DNA from: Candidatus Methanoperedens sp. BLZ2 | Lineage (GTDB): Archaea > Halobacteriota > Methanosarcinia > Methanosarcinales > Methanoperedenaceae | DNA length: 64,000 nt | Direction: 5' to 3' | Assembly (NCBI RefSeq): GCF_002487355.1 | Contig: NZ_NTMG01000060.1 | Coordinates: 1-64,000 of the forward strand | Shown here: positions 1 through 8,618 of the stretch, piece by piece | Layout: each line of letters starts with the position of its first letter | Position numbering within the stretch: position 1 is the stretch's first letter | Program-made: the position numbers and the translations under genes | Notes under the pieces: generated by a model | Seen by the model: only the letters and a program-made list of their open reading frames with translations | The model's database searches: none | Told to the model about the DNA's origin: nothing

Positions 1-250
1 CCGGAGTTGCTTAATATCGGTGATGTGATTGCTGCCTTCCGTTACACAGAGAACGTCGGCTTCCAAGATCAACAGAATTTCGGGGCTTATAACCTTCACA
101 TCCATTATATTGCGGCCTGGTATCCCTTCCCCCCAGCTTCACATTCGGTCTGTTACCAGACAGGGTGTGGGGTTCAGTTCTGAGGTGGCGGCTAGCCTTT
201 CCTCATGCTGGATTTGCACTAGCTGGCGACTACGAACTTTGCTCGGCGCG
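1..250. other. unassigned left edge, probable mobile-element debris
   Basis: An unbroken reading frame enters from the window edge on the plus strand and stops at about 183, and an open stretch also runs on the minus strand. I recognise neither product. The stretch ends abruptly at about 250 where a MITE-like arm begins, and a transposase remnant follows. The most economical reading is the end of another inserted element nested in the MITE. This is inference from position only. Confidence 0.25.
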
Positions 251-312
251 CCTGTGATCTCTGTGGTTCATTCGGAAATATAATATTGATTGATTTTTCG
301 GATAGGCTCTAA
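251..312 (-). repeat. MITE-like repeat, single arm
   Basis: On the minus strand this reads as an arm starting CCTATCCGAAAAATCAA, then TTTCCGAATGAACCAC, then a CAGAGATCACAG-type run. It matches the left arm of the complete element at 17518-17653 over about 60 bp with a few differences. The second arm is missing: at about 250 the sequence changes to unrelated DNA, so the copy is broken. Its outer end cuts into the transposase remnant at 268-579. Confidence 0.7.
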
Positions 313-579
313 GACCATATTTATAGAAACTTTGTCTACGAGTTTGGCTTTTCGTAATAAGTTGAGGATTTTGTAATAAAGATACAGGGATATGAATGAA
401 ATAAATAAGTATCCGCGGACTGCATCATCATCGTCCAGATATGTTTTATCATTTTCCAGTTCATTCAGTTGATGAAGAAGCAAAAAAAGAGGGTGGTCTA
501 TGAAGTTCCTGTCAGGTTCGTTATGGGAGAAATCATCCATCCAGCCAGTACAGGGAATCCAAATAAGAGCACGCCTCAA
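268..579 (-). pseudogene. transposase C-terminal remnant (DDE, IS1634/IS4-like)
   Basis: From about residue 36 the frame reads like the C-terminal end of DDE transposases common in Methanosarcinales: a DDDAVRGY motif, then FISFISLYLYYKILNLL and a basic tail. The N-terminal part and catalytic core are absent. The last 15 or so residues are translated from the MITE arm at 251-312, so the natural C-terminus is also lost. It is not functional. The family call rests on recalled similarity of the DDAVRGY and ISLYLYY block. Confidence 0.6.
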
Positions 580-616
580 CCTTTAGAAGAAAGTCGAATA
601 CATAAAAAAAGATGTT

Positions 617-721
617 ACATGGGGTTCAGCCATTCCGCAAGAGCAACTGAACCCCGGATCGCCCGAAGGCATGGTAAGATTAGCTTTGAAATTATTTAAA
701 GCCAGCGCTGCGCCTGAGGGC
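617..721 (+). promoter_or_regulatory. structured leader element, copy A
   Basis: This is the first of three related non-coding elements (also 32281-32401 and 40127-40243). It holds a GGGGTTCA/TGAACCCC hairpin (621-655), then GCCCGAAGGC (661-670), which can pair with GCCTGAGGGC (712-721) through a tandem G-A internal loop. An inner GCTTT/AAAGC hairpin lies between them. It sits about 35 nt upstream of a secreted peptidase gene whose ribosome binding site (AAGGAG near 741) follows. Position and conserved pairing suggest a cis-acting RNA. I cannot match it to a known family. Confidence 0.5.
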
Positions 722-756
722 ATCAAGAAAAGAAAATATAAAGGAGAAATAAAAAT

Positions 757-1944
757 ATGAAAAATAAAGGAATGCAATTAGGCGCGGTGCTTGCAGCGAT
801 GTTGCTGTTGAGCATGGCGTTTGTGCCTGCGGCAAGTGCAAAAAAGGATTTGGATATAGTTGAAAACAACTATGTTGCAATAGAAAAAGCCAGAGAACAT
901 GCTACAATTACTTTATCAGAATTTATGGCAGCAGGATCTCCAGGACTTAAGAATACTGACTGGAATGGTGCAACAATAAATCCCGACCCATTGATTATTC
1001 ATGATATAAATGGCAAAAAGCTCTTTTATCAATTCTCAGTTGAAAAAGAAGGTAAAAGTGTTGGATCAATCAAAACCAGTGCAAGTAAGGTACTTGGAGA
1101 ATCAATCCGGACTATAGGACTCAAGCCTCTGATATTGGATTCTGATGTTGCGTTACAGATGGCAAAAAAGAATGCGAAAGAAAATTATAAAAATAGTGAA
1201 ATCACTTCGACCACGCTGGTATCTTATAGTTATCCGAAAATCGGGATAATGGTGAAGTTACGCGACTTAAATACAAATAAAGAACAGCGGATATTCGTAG
1301 ATGCTTATGATTACTCAATTATTCCAGACAGGATACCTGAGAATAATGAGTCAGGCGTGTGGTCTCTATACGACAATATTTCTAATGATGAAAAGGTAAA
1401 ACGTATATCTGCCTGGGAAGAAAATGATAAAAAGTTCCGCGAAATAGTAGAAAAAAAGCGCTCTAATGGAATTGAAGGCTCAAAAACCCTGGTTACTATG
1501 CAATCATTAAACGTCCTTGACGTTCCTTTATTTGCACAGGAACAAGCAAATTATTGTGCACCCGCCGTTGGACAGATGATCACTGTTTATCACGGTGATT
1601 ATTACATACAAGACTTGATTGCTTATTTGATGAAGACGACTTCCACTGGTACCTATATATCTAATCAGACGAAATATTATAAAGATGTAGTCGGAGCAAC
1701 CAATTCAAATTTTTATACTCCTGTCGTCTGGCAAGATATGGTAAATATGATAGATGCTAGCAGACCGTTTGCATCCATAATATCTTCTCCAGTAATGCAT
1801 GTGCGGACAGGCGCAGGTTATTGGATATGGACATATCATTACGTACTCATTTTAGACCCCTATCCTACCAACCAGGGAGATGAATACTGGGAAGCCGCTG
1901 AATTTTGGGGTTCTGATGACCACGGTAATATCTATGTGTATTGA
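757..1944 (+). CDS. secreted C39-like (papain-fold) cysteine peptidase
   Basis: 395 residues. Residues 1-28 are a signal peptide ending AASA before KKD, so the protein is exported. The C-terminal 130 or so residues look like a peptidase C39-like domain: NYCAPAVGQ with Cys267 as the probable nucleophile, His361 in TYHYVLI and Asp367 in DPY as the probable rest of the triad. The middle part (30-240) is an unassigned, propeptide-like region. The ATG is chosen because AAGGAG lies about 11 nt upstream. A structured leader precedes it and a strong terminator spans its stop codon. The substrate is unknown; secreted peptidases of this kind are common in Methanosarcinales. Confidence 0.75.
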   Translation: MKNKGMQLGAVLAAMLLLSMAFVPAASAKKDLDIVENNYVAIEKAREHATITLSEFMAAGSPGLKNTDWNGATINPDPLIIHDINGKKLFYQFSVEKEGKSVGSIKTSASKVLGESIRTIGLKPLILDSDVALQMAKKNAKENYKNSEITSTTLVSYSYPKIGIMVKLRDLNTNKEQRIFVDAYDYSIIPDRIPENNESGVWSLYDNISNDEKVKRISAWEENDKKFREIVEKKRSNGIEGSKTLVTMQSLNVLDVPLFAQEQANYCAPAVGQMITVYHGDYYIQDLIAYLMKTTSTGTYISNQTKYYKDVVGATNSNFYTPVVWQDMVNMIDASRPFASIISSPVMHVRTGAGYWIWTYHYVLILDPYPTNQGDEYWEAAEFWGSDDHGNIYVY

Positions 1945-1971
1945 AAAATACACATAGATATTTATTTTTTT
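1927..1971 (+). terminator. hairpin terminator overlapping the stop codon
   Basis: A perfect 16-bp inverted repeat (1927-1942 with 1947-1962) has a GAAA tetraloop and is followed by a T-rich run to 1971. The upstream arm lies inside the last codons of the C39-like peptidase gene and the TGA begins in the loop. This should end transcription before the 1995 gene. Confidence 0.8.
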
Positions 1972-1994
1972 AATTCATACTTTGTGAGAAGAAT

Positions 1995-2717
1995 ATGGAT
2001 AAATCAAAATATTACATAATCGGAATATTTCTCATAGTTGTGCTCTCGATTGTTTACATTCTTCAGATGAGTAATAAGGCAAATGAAAAAATTGAGACAG
2101 ATCTAAATATCAGTTATGAGAAGGTGGCAATGAATTATACGGATAGAAGCAATCAAATTCCCATTGAGAAAAAAACTAGATTAAATCAAACTAAAATTAA
2201 ACTCCTTGGCAAAATTCACACGGGAGAAGAGCCAATAATGACAAATTCAGACGCTAACTGGTATGTCAATGTAATATTCGATAACAACACCACGGAAAAA
2301 ATGGCGGAAGAAATAATATCTAAATATTATGTTTTGATACCAGAACCTCGCGAAATAAAAAGAAGTTTATCAGATCCAAGATATTATTTAATCGCTTCCA
2401 TGAGCGATCTTGAAAGTATCAAGAACCGTCTTGAAGAAGAGGAATATAGTAACCCTCAACTCGCAAAAAAACCGAAAATAAAAGGTGAGAACTTTACAGC
2501 AGCTGTCTGGGGAGTATACAATGAGATTCCTCCTGGACTTATATCAAGCGGCATACAGTTTAGAGAGACGATGGTTATGGAATTAGTCTATGGTCCTGAA
2601 ACGCCTCAAACAGAAAGCAAGAACATAATGGAACTTTTGGACGGCGATGATAAAATAATTGGTACCACAACCGATATTCATTTAAAATGTAAGTGTTATA
2701 GTGAAGTTCGAAAATAA
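1995..2717 (+). CDS. membrane-anchored extracellular protein, unknown function
   Basis: 240 residues. I do not recognise the family. One hydrophobic segment (about residues 6-25) can act as an uncleaved signal anchor, leaving a roughly 210-residue charged domain outside the cell. A lone Cys pair occurs near the C-terminus (KCKCY). It follows the secreted peptidase on the same strand, 50 nt downstream but behind a strong terminator, so it is probably transcribed separately. Confidence 0.6.
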   Translation: MDKSKYYIIGIFLIVVLSIVYILQMSNKANEKIETDLNISYEKVAMNYTDRSNQIPIEKKTRLNQTKIKLLGKIHTGEEPIMTNSDANWYVNVIFDNNTTEKMAEEIISKYYVLIPEPREIKRSLSDPRYYLIASMSDLESIKNRLEEEEYSNPQLAKKPKIKGENFTAAVWGVYNEIPPGLISSGIQFRETMVMELVYGPETPQTESKNIMELLDGDDKIIGTTTDIHLKCKCYSEVRK

Positions 2718-2772
2718 CCGTAAATTGGAACCATAGTTATACCCTTCTCAAGTGCCGTAATCAGTTGTTTTT

Positions 2773-2997
2773 TTAATTCACATGGATTATCTGGACCGGA
2801 CATGAATCCGCTGCTTCTTTCACCACACCCTCAATCTTCTGGGGTGCCTCTCCTTCAGCAATATTACCTCCAGCCCTGTAAATCCCGACAACCTGGCTGA
2901 AAGTGTCATCAGGGTTCTGTTCAAAGAACTCAGGACAGATAGTCCAGCAATTCCCACAACTGATACAATCATTACGATCTATACTTACCTTAACCAT
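2773..2997 (-). CDS. small 4Fe-4S ferredoxin
   Basis: 74 residues. The N-terminal motif DCISCGNCWTICP supplies Cys11, Cys14 and Cys17 (plus Cys21), and a C-terminal SCPVQ supplies the remote Cys. This is the pattern of a single-cluster [4Fe-4S] ferredoxin of the archaeal/Thermotoga type, a soluble low-potential electron carrier. It stands alone between convergent and divergent genes, so its partner cannot be read from context. Confidence 0.85.
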   Translation of the reverse strand: MVKVSIDRNDCISCGNCWTICPEFFEQNPDDTFSQVVGIYRAGGNIAEGEAPQKIEGVVKEAADSCPVQIIHVN

Positions 2998-3232
2998 ACA
3001 GCATACCTCCCGAATGTCTTATCTATATTCTATGTATCTATTTTACTCTATCTTCAACCTTCACATTTAAAAAATTTGAACAATTAGATATAGTCAATCA
3101 TACTAATTTTGCCCGAATAAAACTGGGAAATATTTTGACAATAAACCTTTTGGTGACTAAGTTATTAACTGGTAGAGTTTACCATTTAAAGGTACATGAA
3201 GAAAGGGCTTATTAGGGGGGAATGTGAAAACA

Positions 3233-3391
3233 ATGAAAAAGATAGTTTCTATTAATCCTGCAACTGGAGAGGTTAACGAAGAATTTGAGCTTTATTCCGA
3301 AGATCGGGTACTTGAGAAAGTTTTTCTTGAGGCAGGTTTCCCCGAAGGTATCTACCAGACCCTGCTTAATTTTGCTTTCTTGATGAGATGA
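3233..3391 (+). pseudogene. aldehyde dehydrogenase relic with internal deletion
   Basis: The first 25 or so residues (IVSINPATGEV...) match the extreme N-terminus of succinate-semialdehyde/aldehyde dehydrogenases. The frame then jumps to EAGFPEGIYQTLL, which belongs near residue 150-170 of that family, and ends ten residues later. NAD-binding and catalytic parts are gone. A GGGGGG-type ribosome binding site is still present upstream (GTG at 3224 is an alternative in-frame start). The 3' end overlaps the DUF1858 gene on the other strand. A decayed gene is much likelier than a functional peptide. Confidence 0.6.
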
Positions 3392-3575
3392 CTTTATTCA
3401 GGTCAGCGACAAGCGCATCTACATTGATACCATGCGCTATTGCGCCATCTTCGATGCTTTCAAAACTGGAAACATGGCACCCCACACAATGCAGACCATG
3501 CTTCATAAATACCATCATGGTTTCCGGATACTGTGTTACAACTTCTTCAATTTTGACATCTTTTGTTATGGTCAT
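3366..3575 (-). CDS. DUF1858 domain protein
   Basis: 69 residues, essentially one DUF1858 domain: a TKDVKIEEVVTQYPETM-like start, then GLHCVGCH with a CxxC pair, then a helical tail. DUF1858 domains are small units, often with a redox-active or cluster-binding CxxC, found near hybrid-cluster and sulfur-metabolism proteins. The function here is unproven. Start ATG is the only sensible one and the length is typical. Confidence 0.75.
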   Translation of the reverse strand: MTITKDVKIEEVVTQYPETMMVFMKHGLHCVGCHVSSFESIEDGAIAHGINVDALVADLNKVISSRKQN

Positions 3576-3765
3576 AATATACTCCTATTTTATTATACTC
3601 CTATTTTATTCGTATGGTTACGAACTATAATAAAGCTTTCTAACCCACATAGTATAATTGGAGTTTTTCATGCTTAAACCTGTCTTTGAAAGTCTTCATC
3701 TTCAATTTCCAGGTTCTTGATATAAAATAAAATATGATATAATAATAAAATATTTCTATCTGTAG

Positions 3766-4068
3766 ATGCAACCTGTACTTATGCTAATTGAACAGATCAA
3801 TCTTGAAAAAGGGAGTGCTATCGGGCTTAAAATGGATATGGAACATGCCCCGCTGCTGGTTATCCGCGCAGGGTGCGGCTTTGTCATGTGCGGGTATCTC
3901 AATATGGATATTGCTAATAAACTCGGGGATGTGGCTGTGAGGATTACCGGAGTCAGGAGCTTTGAGGATGTCTTGAACGCAAAGGCTGCGGATGTTTCAG
4001 AAGCTGCGAAGAAACGGGGAATTATGGTTGGAATGGCTGCCAGGGAAGCGCTGAACCGGATGTTCTGA
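3766..4068 (+). CDS. DUF1805 family protein
   Basis: 100 residues. The sequence fits DUF1805 (YunC-like): PLLVIRAGCGFVMCGYLN, then a conserved DVAVRITGVRSFEDVLNAK block. These are small alpha/beta proteins of unknown function widespread in archaea and Bacilli. It lies alone before the eS1 gene on the same strand with a 150-nt gap, so co-transcription is uncertain. Confidence 0.75.
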   Translation: MQPVLMLIEQINLEKGSAIGLKMDMEHAPLLVIRAGCGFVMCGYLNMDIANKLGDVAVRITGVRSFEDVLNAKAADVSEAAKKRGIMVGMAAREALNRMF

Positions 4069-4219
4069 TTGTTTCTTTTTAACATTCCTAAAGATGAGGA
4101 AATTCCTTTTACTTAAAGAAATCTCCAAAAGTATTAAGTATCCATTGCTCTATTAAACGCATGATTTTGTGAATACCTTTCACATTTTAATCATATTATA
4201 TATACCTGGAGGAAATTAA

Positions 4220-4807
4220 TTGGCAGTTACAAAGACAGAAGGCTGGAAAGCAAAGAAATGGTACAACCTTGTTGCACCTGACATGTTCGGGAAATCAAAC
4301 ATTGGAGAAACCATTGCTGATGAGCCGGAAAAGCTGGTTGGAAGAAACATCGAAGTTACACTTGGGGAGCTGACAAATGATCTTTCCAAGCAGAACACCA
4401 AGCTGATCCTGAAAATAGACCGCGTGGGCGGCGATGTCGCTTATACAAAATACATGGGGCATCAACTGACCCAGGATTACCTGCGCTCACTCGTTAAGAG
4501 AGAAACATCATCTGTTGAAACTAATGTTTCAGTCAAAACAAAGGACGGTTACACCATAAGAGTAAAACCATCTTGTTTTACCATAAAAAGGGCACGAGAG
4601 GCTCAGGTAAAAGCTATCCGCCAGATAATGAACCAGGTTATTGAAGGAAAAGCCGGTGAAATGGATATGGAGCAGTTTGTTCAGGATGTTGTAACAGGAA
4701 AACTGTCTGCCAGTATATACCATGATGTCAAACCCATCTATCCTCTTCGCAGGGTAGAGGTCAGGAAAACTGAAATTGAGGCTGAGCCAGGCGCAGTAGC
4801 CTCATAA
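4220..4807 (+). CDS. rps3ae: 30S ribosomal protein eS1 (S3Ae)
   Basis: 195 residues, normal for archaeal eS1. It begins with the basic KTEGWKAKKWYNLVAPDMFG block and carries the family's GRNIEV and RVKPSCFTIKRARE regions. It is a component of the small ribosomal subunit near the mRNA exit. The start is TTG at 4220, supported by GGAGG at 4208-4212 and by the usual N-terminus. It is followed by a T-rich run, a probable termination site. Confidence 0.93.
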   Translation: MAVTKTEGWKAKKWYNLVAPDMFGKSNIGETIADEPEKLVGRNIEVTLGELTNDLSKQNTKLILKIDRVGGDVAYTKYMGHQLTQDYLRSLVKRETSSVETNVSVKTKDGYTIRVKPSCFTIKRAREAQVKAIRQIMNQVIEGKAGEMDMEQFVQDVVTGKLSASIYHDVKPIYPLRRVEVRKTEIEAEPGAVAS

Positions 4808-4834
4808 ATCTTTTTTTTTATTTTTTTTAAATTA

Positions 4835-5533
4835 TTAGAGATTGTTTTTTCTCTTCAATTCATTTGCTTTTTCTCTCAATTCCTCATTATCCATCCGCAG
4901 CATTATGAGTGTCGCTGCCAGCAGGAAATATACAACAAAATTGAAAAGGAGATAGTACAGGACTACTCCGCCTATACCTCCACCCCCGCCGCTGGGGCAT
5001 GGGGGAACTACGCACGGATGCATCTTTGAATAGAAACGGACAGAAAGAAAACTGATCGGAACGCTTATAAAACCGATTATACCGAAAACCGCTGAAAGCC
5101 TTGCTCTCTTTTCAGGTTCTTCTACAGCCTGGCGTATCATCAGGTAAGACAGGTATATTAAAAACAGGATAAGTGATGTATTCAACCTGACATCCCATGA
5201 TACCCAGTACGCATTCCAGGCAGACTTTCCCCATATTGACCCGGTCACAAGCGTCAGGAAGGCAAATACTACTCCAACTTCAGCTGCTGATAACGATAAC
5301 ATATCCCATTTTTGTTTCTTGCTTCGAAGGTACAGGATACTTGAAACAAAAACGATTGCAAATGACAGGTATGCAGATATTGCTATGGGAAGATGGAAAT
5401 AGAATATTTTGAAATTATTAGGATCACCCGCCGCTGATCCGGGATCTATGGGTATGGGCGCAATAAAAAACACTAAATATACAGAGATCAGTACCAACAC
5501 GGCAGTTATTGCATAAATGATTTTTTTAAGCAT
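4835..5533 (-). CDS. ccmC: haem exporter/cytochrome c biogenesis protein CcmC
   Basis: About 232 residues with six hydrophobic segments. The signature WGKSAWNAYWVSWDVRL is the haem-presenting tryptophan-rich (WWD) motif of CcmC. CcmC hands haem to the chaperone CcmE in system I cytochrome c maturation, outside the cytoplasmic membrane. No other ccm gene is adjacent. The ATG at 5533 is preferred (GGGAATA upstream, immediately hydrophobic), though an ATG eight codons earlier at 5557 is possible. It fits an organism with many c-type cytochromes. Confidence 0.88.
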   Translation of the reverse strand: MLKKIIYAITAVLVLISVYLVFFIAPIPIDPGSAAGDPNNFKIFYFHLPIAISAYLSFAIVFVSSILYLRSKKQKWDMLSLSAAEVGVVFAFLTLVTGSIWGKSAWNAYWVSWDVRLNTSLILFLIYLSYLMIRQAVEEPEKRARLSAVFGIIGFISVPISFLSVRFYSKMHPCVVPPCPSGGGGGIGGVVLYYLLFNFVVYFLLAATLIMLRMDNEELREKANELKRKNNL

Positions 5534-5773
5534 ATTATTCCCAGAATTAGTTCGCATGTCTCATAATATTATCCATTTATTATCAATTCATCAATTTATT
5601 ATCAAAAAAGAAAAGAAGGATTTACGCCATTTTGGTCGAAATGTCGAAGTCAAGTTTTGAGGGAACCTGATTGAAAATAAGCATGCAGGACAGCGCTTAC
5701 CAGAACATCCTCATTTTTTTTAGGCAAATATGAAGTGTTATAATAATAAGCAACCGTTAATTTCATGTTGACA

Positions 5774-5819
5774 CCGCCAGCGGCGGCGCAACTGTTGGGG
5801 TCCGGGGTCTCAACCCCGG
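5774..5819. other. two adjacent GC-rich hairpins downstream of prs
   Basis: CCGCC-AGC-GGCGG (5774-5786) and CCGGGGT-CTCA-ACCCCGG (5802-5819) form two short perfect hairpins in an otherwise AT-rich gap of about 290 bp (5558-5849). They lie just past the 3' end of prs and may help end its transcript, but no T-run follows on the minus strand. Nothing else was seen in the gap. Confidence 0.4.
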
Positions 5820-5849
5820 CGCTTCAGGCTAATATTGACTAAAAGTGTT

Positions 5850-6734
5850 CTAAAAGCGTTTCGTTAAAGCCATTGCAGAAGCTATAACGGGCGCCACGCT
5901 CACAACACTTACACCCTTATCGATTGTGTCGGTAGCTATGATCCCTTTTACTCCTGCCTTAAATAATTTAAGAATGGCGTTATTTGAAAGAACAGGATGT
6001 ACACAGGCTGCATAGACTTCATGAGCTCCCTGTTTCCTTAGTAATGATATCGTTTCTGCCACGGTCCCGCCTGTTGAAATAATGTCATCAATAATAATAA
6101 CATCCCTTCCTTTTACATTAACATTCTTTGGCTGGATCGATACAGTCTCACCGCTTAGCCTTGTCTTTTCAAGATAATCATAATCAATACCAAGTTCAGA
6201 CGAAGCGCTTTTTGCAATATGGATAGCTCCGTCATCAGGTGCAATGATAAGAGGATTGATGAATTTCATATTTTTTATGTATTTCCCTATCATCGGGGTG
6301 GCGTCAAGATCAACTGTTTTTGCATCAAAATAATCAAGAATGCTGGTATCGTGGATGTTGATCGTATAAACATTGTCAGCCTTTATTGTTCTTGCAATGG
6401 CGCGGGCGCTTATGGGTTCTCCAGGCTTGAATTTTTTATCCTGGCGCGCATACCCCATATATGGAATTACAACATTTACCCTGGATGCATCACTACATGC
6501 ATCGATCAACTGGAGCAGGGCAATTAAATCAGTATCGGTAACTGTGCTCTGGATTATTGTGACTTCTGGCCCGATATCATCAACAACCCGTGTATATAAC
6601 TCCCCGTCAGGAAATTTCTTGAATTCACTGATAAGAAGATTTGATTCTAATACTTCTGTGACCTCTGTGACTTCTATGGCTTCTTTGACTCTTCCTGCAA
6701 GCAATTGTGACGCCGGACCTGCGATGATATCCAA
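5850..6734 (-). CDS. prs: ribose-phosphate pyrophosphokinase
   Basis: 294 residues, typical of archaeal class III-like PRPP synthetases. It makes phosphoribosyl pyrophosphate from ribose 5-phosphate and ATP for nucleotide, His and Trp synthesis. Visible motifs are FPDGELYTRV, the PYMGYARQDKKFKPGEPISARA flexible loop region, and the PRPP-binding DVIIIDDIISTGGT. The start is TTG at 6734 behind GAGG. It is transcribed alone and divergently from the MCR activation operon. Confidence 0.93.
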   Translation of the reverse strand: MDIIAGPASQLLAGRVKEAIEVTEVTEVLESNLLISEFKKFPDGELYTRVVDDIGPEVTIIQSTVTDTDLIALLQLIDACSDASRVNVVIPYMGYARQDKKFKPGEPISARAIARTIKADNVYTINIHDTSILDYFDAKTVDLDATPMIGKYIKNMKFINPLIIAPDDGAIHIAKSASSELGIDYDYLEKTRLSGETVSIQPKNVNVKGRDVIIIDDIISTGGTVAETISLLRKQGAHEVYAACVHPVLSNNAILKLFKAGVKGIIATDTIDKGVSVVSVAPVIASAMALTKRF

Positions 6735-6958
6735 TTGAATTCCTCAAGCCCTTTATGGATAGAATGAATATAAAGAATTTGTATGGTGATCAATATAACA
6801 TTTTTATATGATTAATACTGTAATGTATTATCGTTATATTTATGTACAGCATGAGCTATTCAGAATCCCACGTTAGTTAGAATGCATAATTCAAAAAGCA
6901 AAAACTTATAGTGAAGAGGATTAATTATCTAAATAACTAATCCCGGGAAGAATGACAT

Positions 6959-8587
6959 ATGACGCTATTTATCGAAATTAAAAATCTTCGTGTTGGCTTT
7001 GACGGAGTCGATGTTCTCAGTGATATAAATATTAACATCAACGAAGGAGAAATCCTTGGAATCTTAGGAAAAAGCAGCGCAGGAAAATCAATACTTATGC
7101 ATGTCCTGCGAGGTGTGGAAAAATTTAATGACATTTCAGGAAGCGTGATATATCATCTGGCTAAATGCGCTAAATGCGGATCCATAGAAAAACCAAGTAA
7201 GGTGGGAACCCCCTGTCCCAAATGCAATGGCAATTATGAGAAACTTGATGCGGATTTCGTAACAATGTCAATTCACGATCCGGTGCGAAGAGACATAACC
7301 AGAAGGATCGCTATCATGCTCCAGAGAACATTTGCATTATATGGAGATGAAAGAGTTATCGTAAATGTCATGAATGCCCTCCAGGAAATTGACCAGATGG
7401 GCCCAAATGCCATTCATAAGGCAGCAGACCTGCTTGAACAGGTAAATCTTTCCAACAGGATGATGCATATTGCAAGGGAGCTTTCAGGCGGTGAAAAACA
7501 ACGTGTGGTGCTTGCAAGGCAGCTTGTCAAAAGCCCTATAATATTGCTCGCAGATGAACCGACCGGTACTCTTGATCCCAAGACTGCCGAACTTGTGCAT
7601 GATAGTATTGTAAATGCAACAAAGAATTTCAATATGACACTTATCATCACATCCCACTGGCCAAAAGTAATCGAAGAGCTTTCACACAAGGCTATATGGC
7701 TTGATGAAGGAAAAATCATAATGATGGGGAAACCTTCTGAAGTTGCGGCTGAATTTATGAAAGAAGTTGGAACAATTGGCGAACAGGAAGAGGTAAATAT
7801 CGGAGAGCCTATAATCAGGGGGCGCAATCTCCAGATGACCTATTTTTCCCTGGACAGGGGTATAGTAAGGGCTGTCAATGATGTCAGTTTTGATATTAAT
7901 GAAGGTGAGATATTCGGAATAATCGGGGTCAGCGGGGCAGGAAAAACCACGACCTCAAAGATAATTTCCGGATTATTAAGACCAACTTCAGGTTCAATTG
8001 ACGTGAGAATAGGGGATGAGTGGATCGACCTGACACAGCTCGGGCCTGACAAGAAAGGACGCGCTACAAAATATATTGGCGTACTGCACCAGGAATACAG
8101 TCTTTATCCACACAGGAATATTATCGATAACCTGACCGAGTCTATTGGTCTTGACCTGCCATTTGAACTGGCAGAGAGAAAAGCGATCAATACATTGGTA
8201 ACATCAGGTTTCACGGAAAAAAAGGCAAAAGAAATTCTAGCCAAGATGCCGGATGAATTGAGTGAAGGGGAAAGGCATAGGGTTGCAATGGCACAGGTAC
8301 TCATCAAAGAGCCCAGGATACTTGTTTTTGATGAGCCAACAGGAACAATGGACCCGGTTACCAAAATTGAAGTTTCAAAATCTATCCTGAATGCCAGGAA
8401 AGAAGTAGGAGAAACTTTTGTCATAGTATCCCATGACATGGATTTTGTCGCTGAAATATGTGATAGGGCAGCATTAATGCGTCTTGGCAAAATAGTTGAC
8501 ATCGGTGAAACAGGCGATGTTCTATCAAAACTTTCCAGTAAAGAGCGGGAAGAAGCTCTTCAAGGGATAGCTAAAGAATTAAAATAA
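6959..8587 (+). CDS. atwA: methyl-coenzyme M reductase system component A2 (two-domain ABC ATPase)
   Basis: 542 residues with two fused ABC ATPase domains and no membrane part. The first has Walker A GKSSAGKS (37-44), signature LSGGE (175-179) and Walker B LLADEP. The second has GVSGAGKT (323-330) and a degenerate signature LSEGE (434-438). A CxxC...CxxC zinc-ribbon-like insert (Cys70, 73, 86, 89) lies after the first Walker A, as in known A2 proteins. Component A2 drives ATP-dependent reductive activation of the Ni(I) F430 site of MCR. It heads a run of six methanogenesis marker genes on the same strand. Confidence 0.93.
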   Translation: MTLFIEIKNLRVGFDGVDVLSDINININEGEILGILGKSSAGKSILMHVLRGVEKFNDISGSVIYHLAKCAKCGSIEKPSKVGTPCPKCNGNYEKLDADFVTMSIHDPVRRDITRRIAIMLQRTFALYGDERVIVNVMNALQEIDQMGPNAIHKAADLLEQVNLSNRMMHIARELSGGEKQRVVLARQLVKSPIILLADEPTGTLDPKTAELVHDSIVNATKNFNMTLIITSHWPKVIEELSHKAIWLDEGKIIMMGKPSEVAAEFMKEVGTIGEQEEVNIGEPIIRGRNLQMTYFSLDRGIVRAVNDVSFDINEGEIFGIIGVSGAGKTTTSKIISGLLRPTSGSIDVRIGDEWIDLTQLGPDKKGRATKYIGVLHQEYSLYPHRNIIDNLTESIGLDLPFELAERKAINTLVTSGFTEKKAKEILAKMPDELSEGERHRVAMAQVLIKEPRILVFDEPTGTMDPVTKIEVSKSILNARKEVGETFVIVSHDMDFVAEICDRAALMRLGKIVDIGETGDVLSKLSSKEREEALQGIAKELK

Positions 8588-8618
8588 ATGATTAATTATA
8601 CCAACAGCTGGAGGATAA

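Noticed and set aside
165-190. Fourth copy of the GGGGTTCA structured leader
   Set aside because: Only the eight-base GGGGTTCA word matches; the GCCCGAAGGC block and closing strand are absent.
5774-5825. tRNA gene at the GC-rich hairpins
   Set aside because: No acceptor stem, D-arm or anticodon arm with correct spacing; only two short hairpins.
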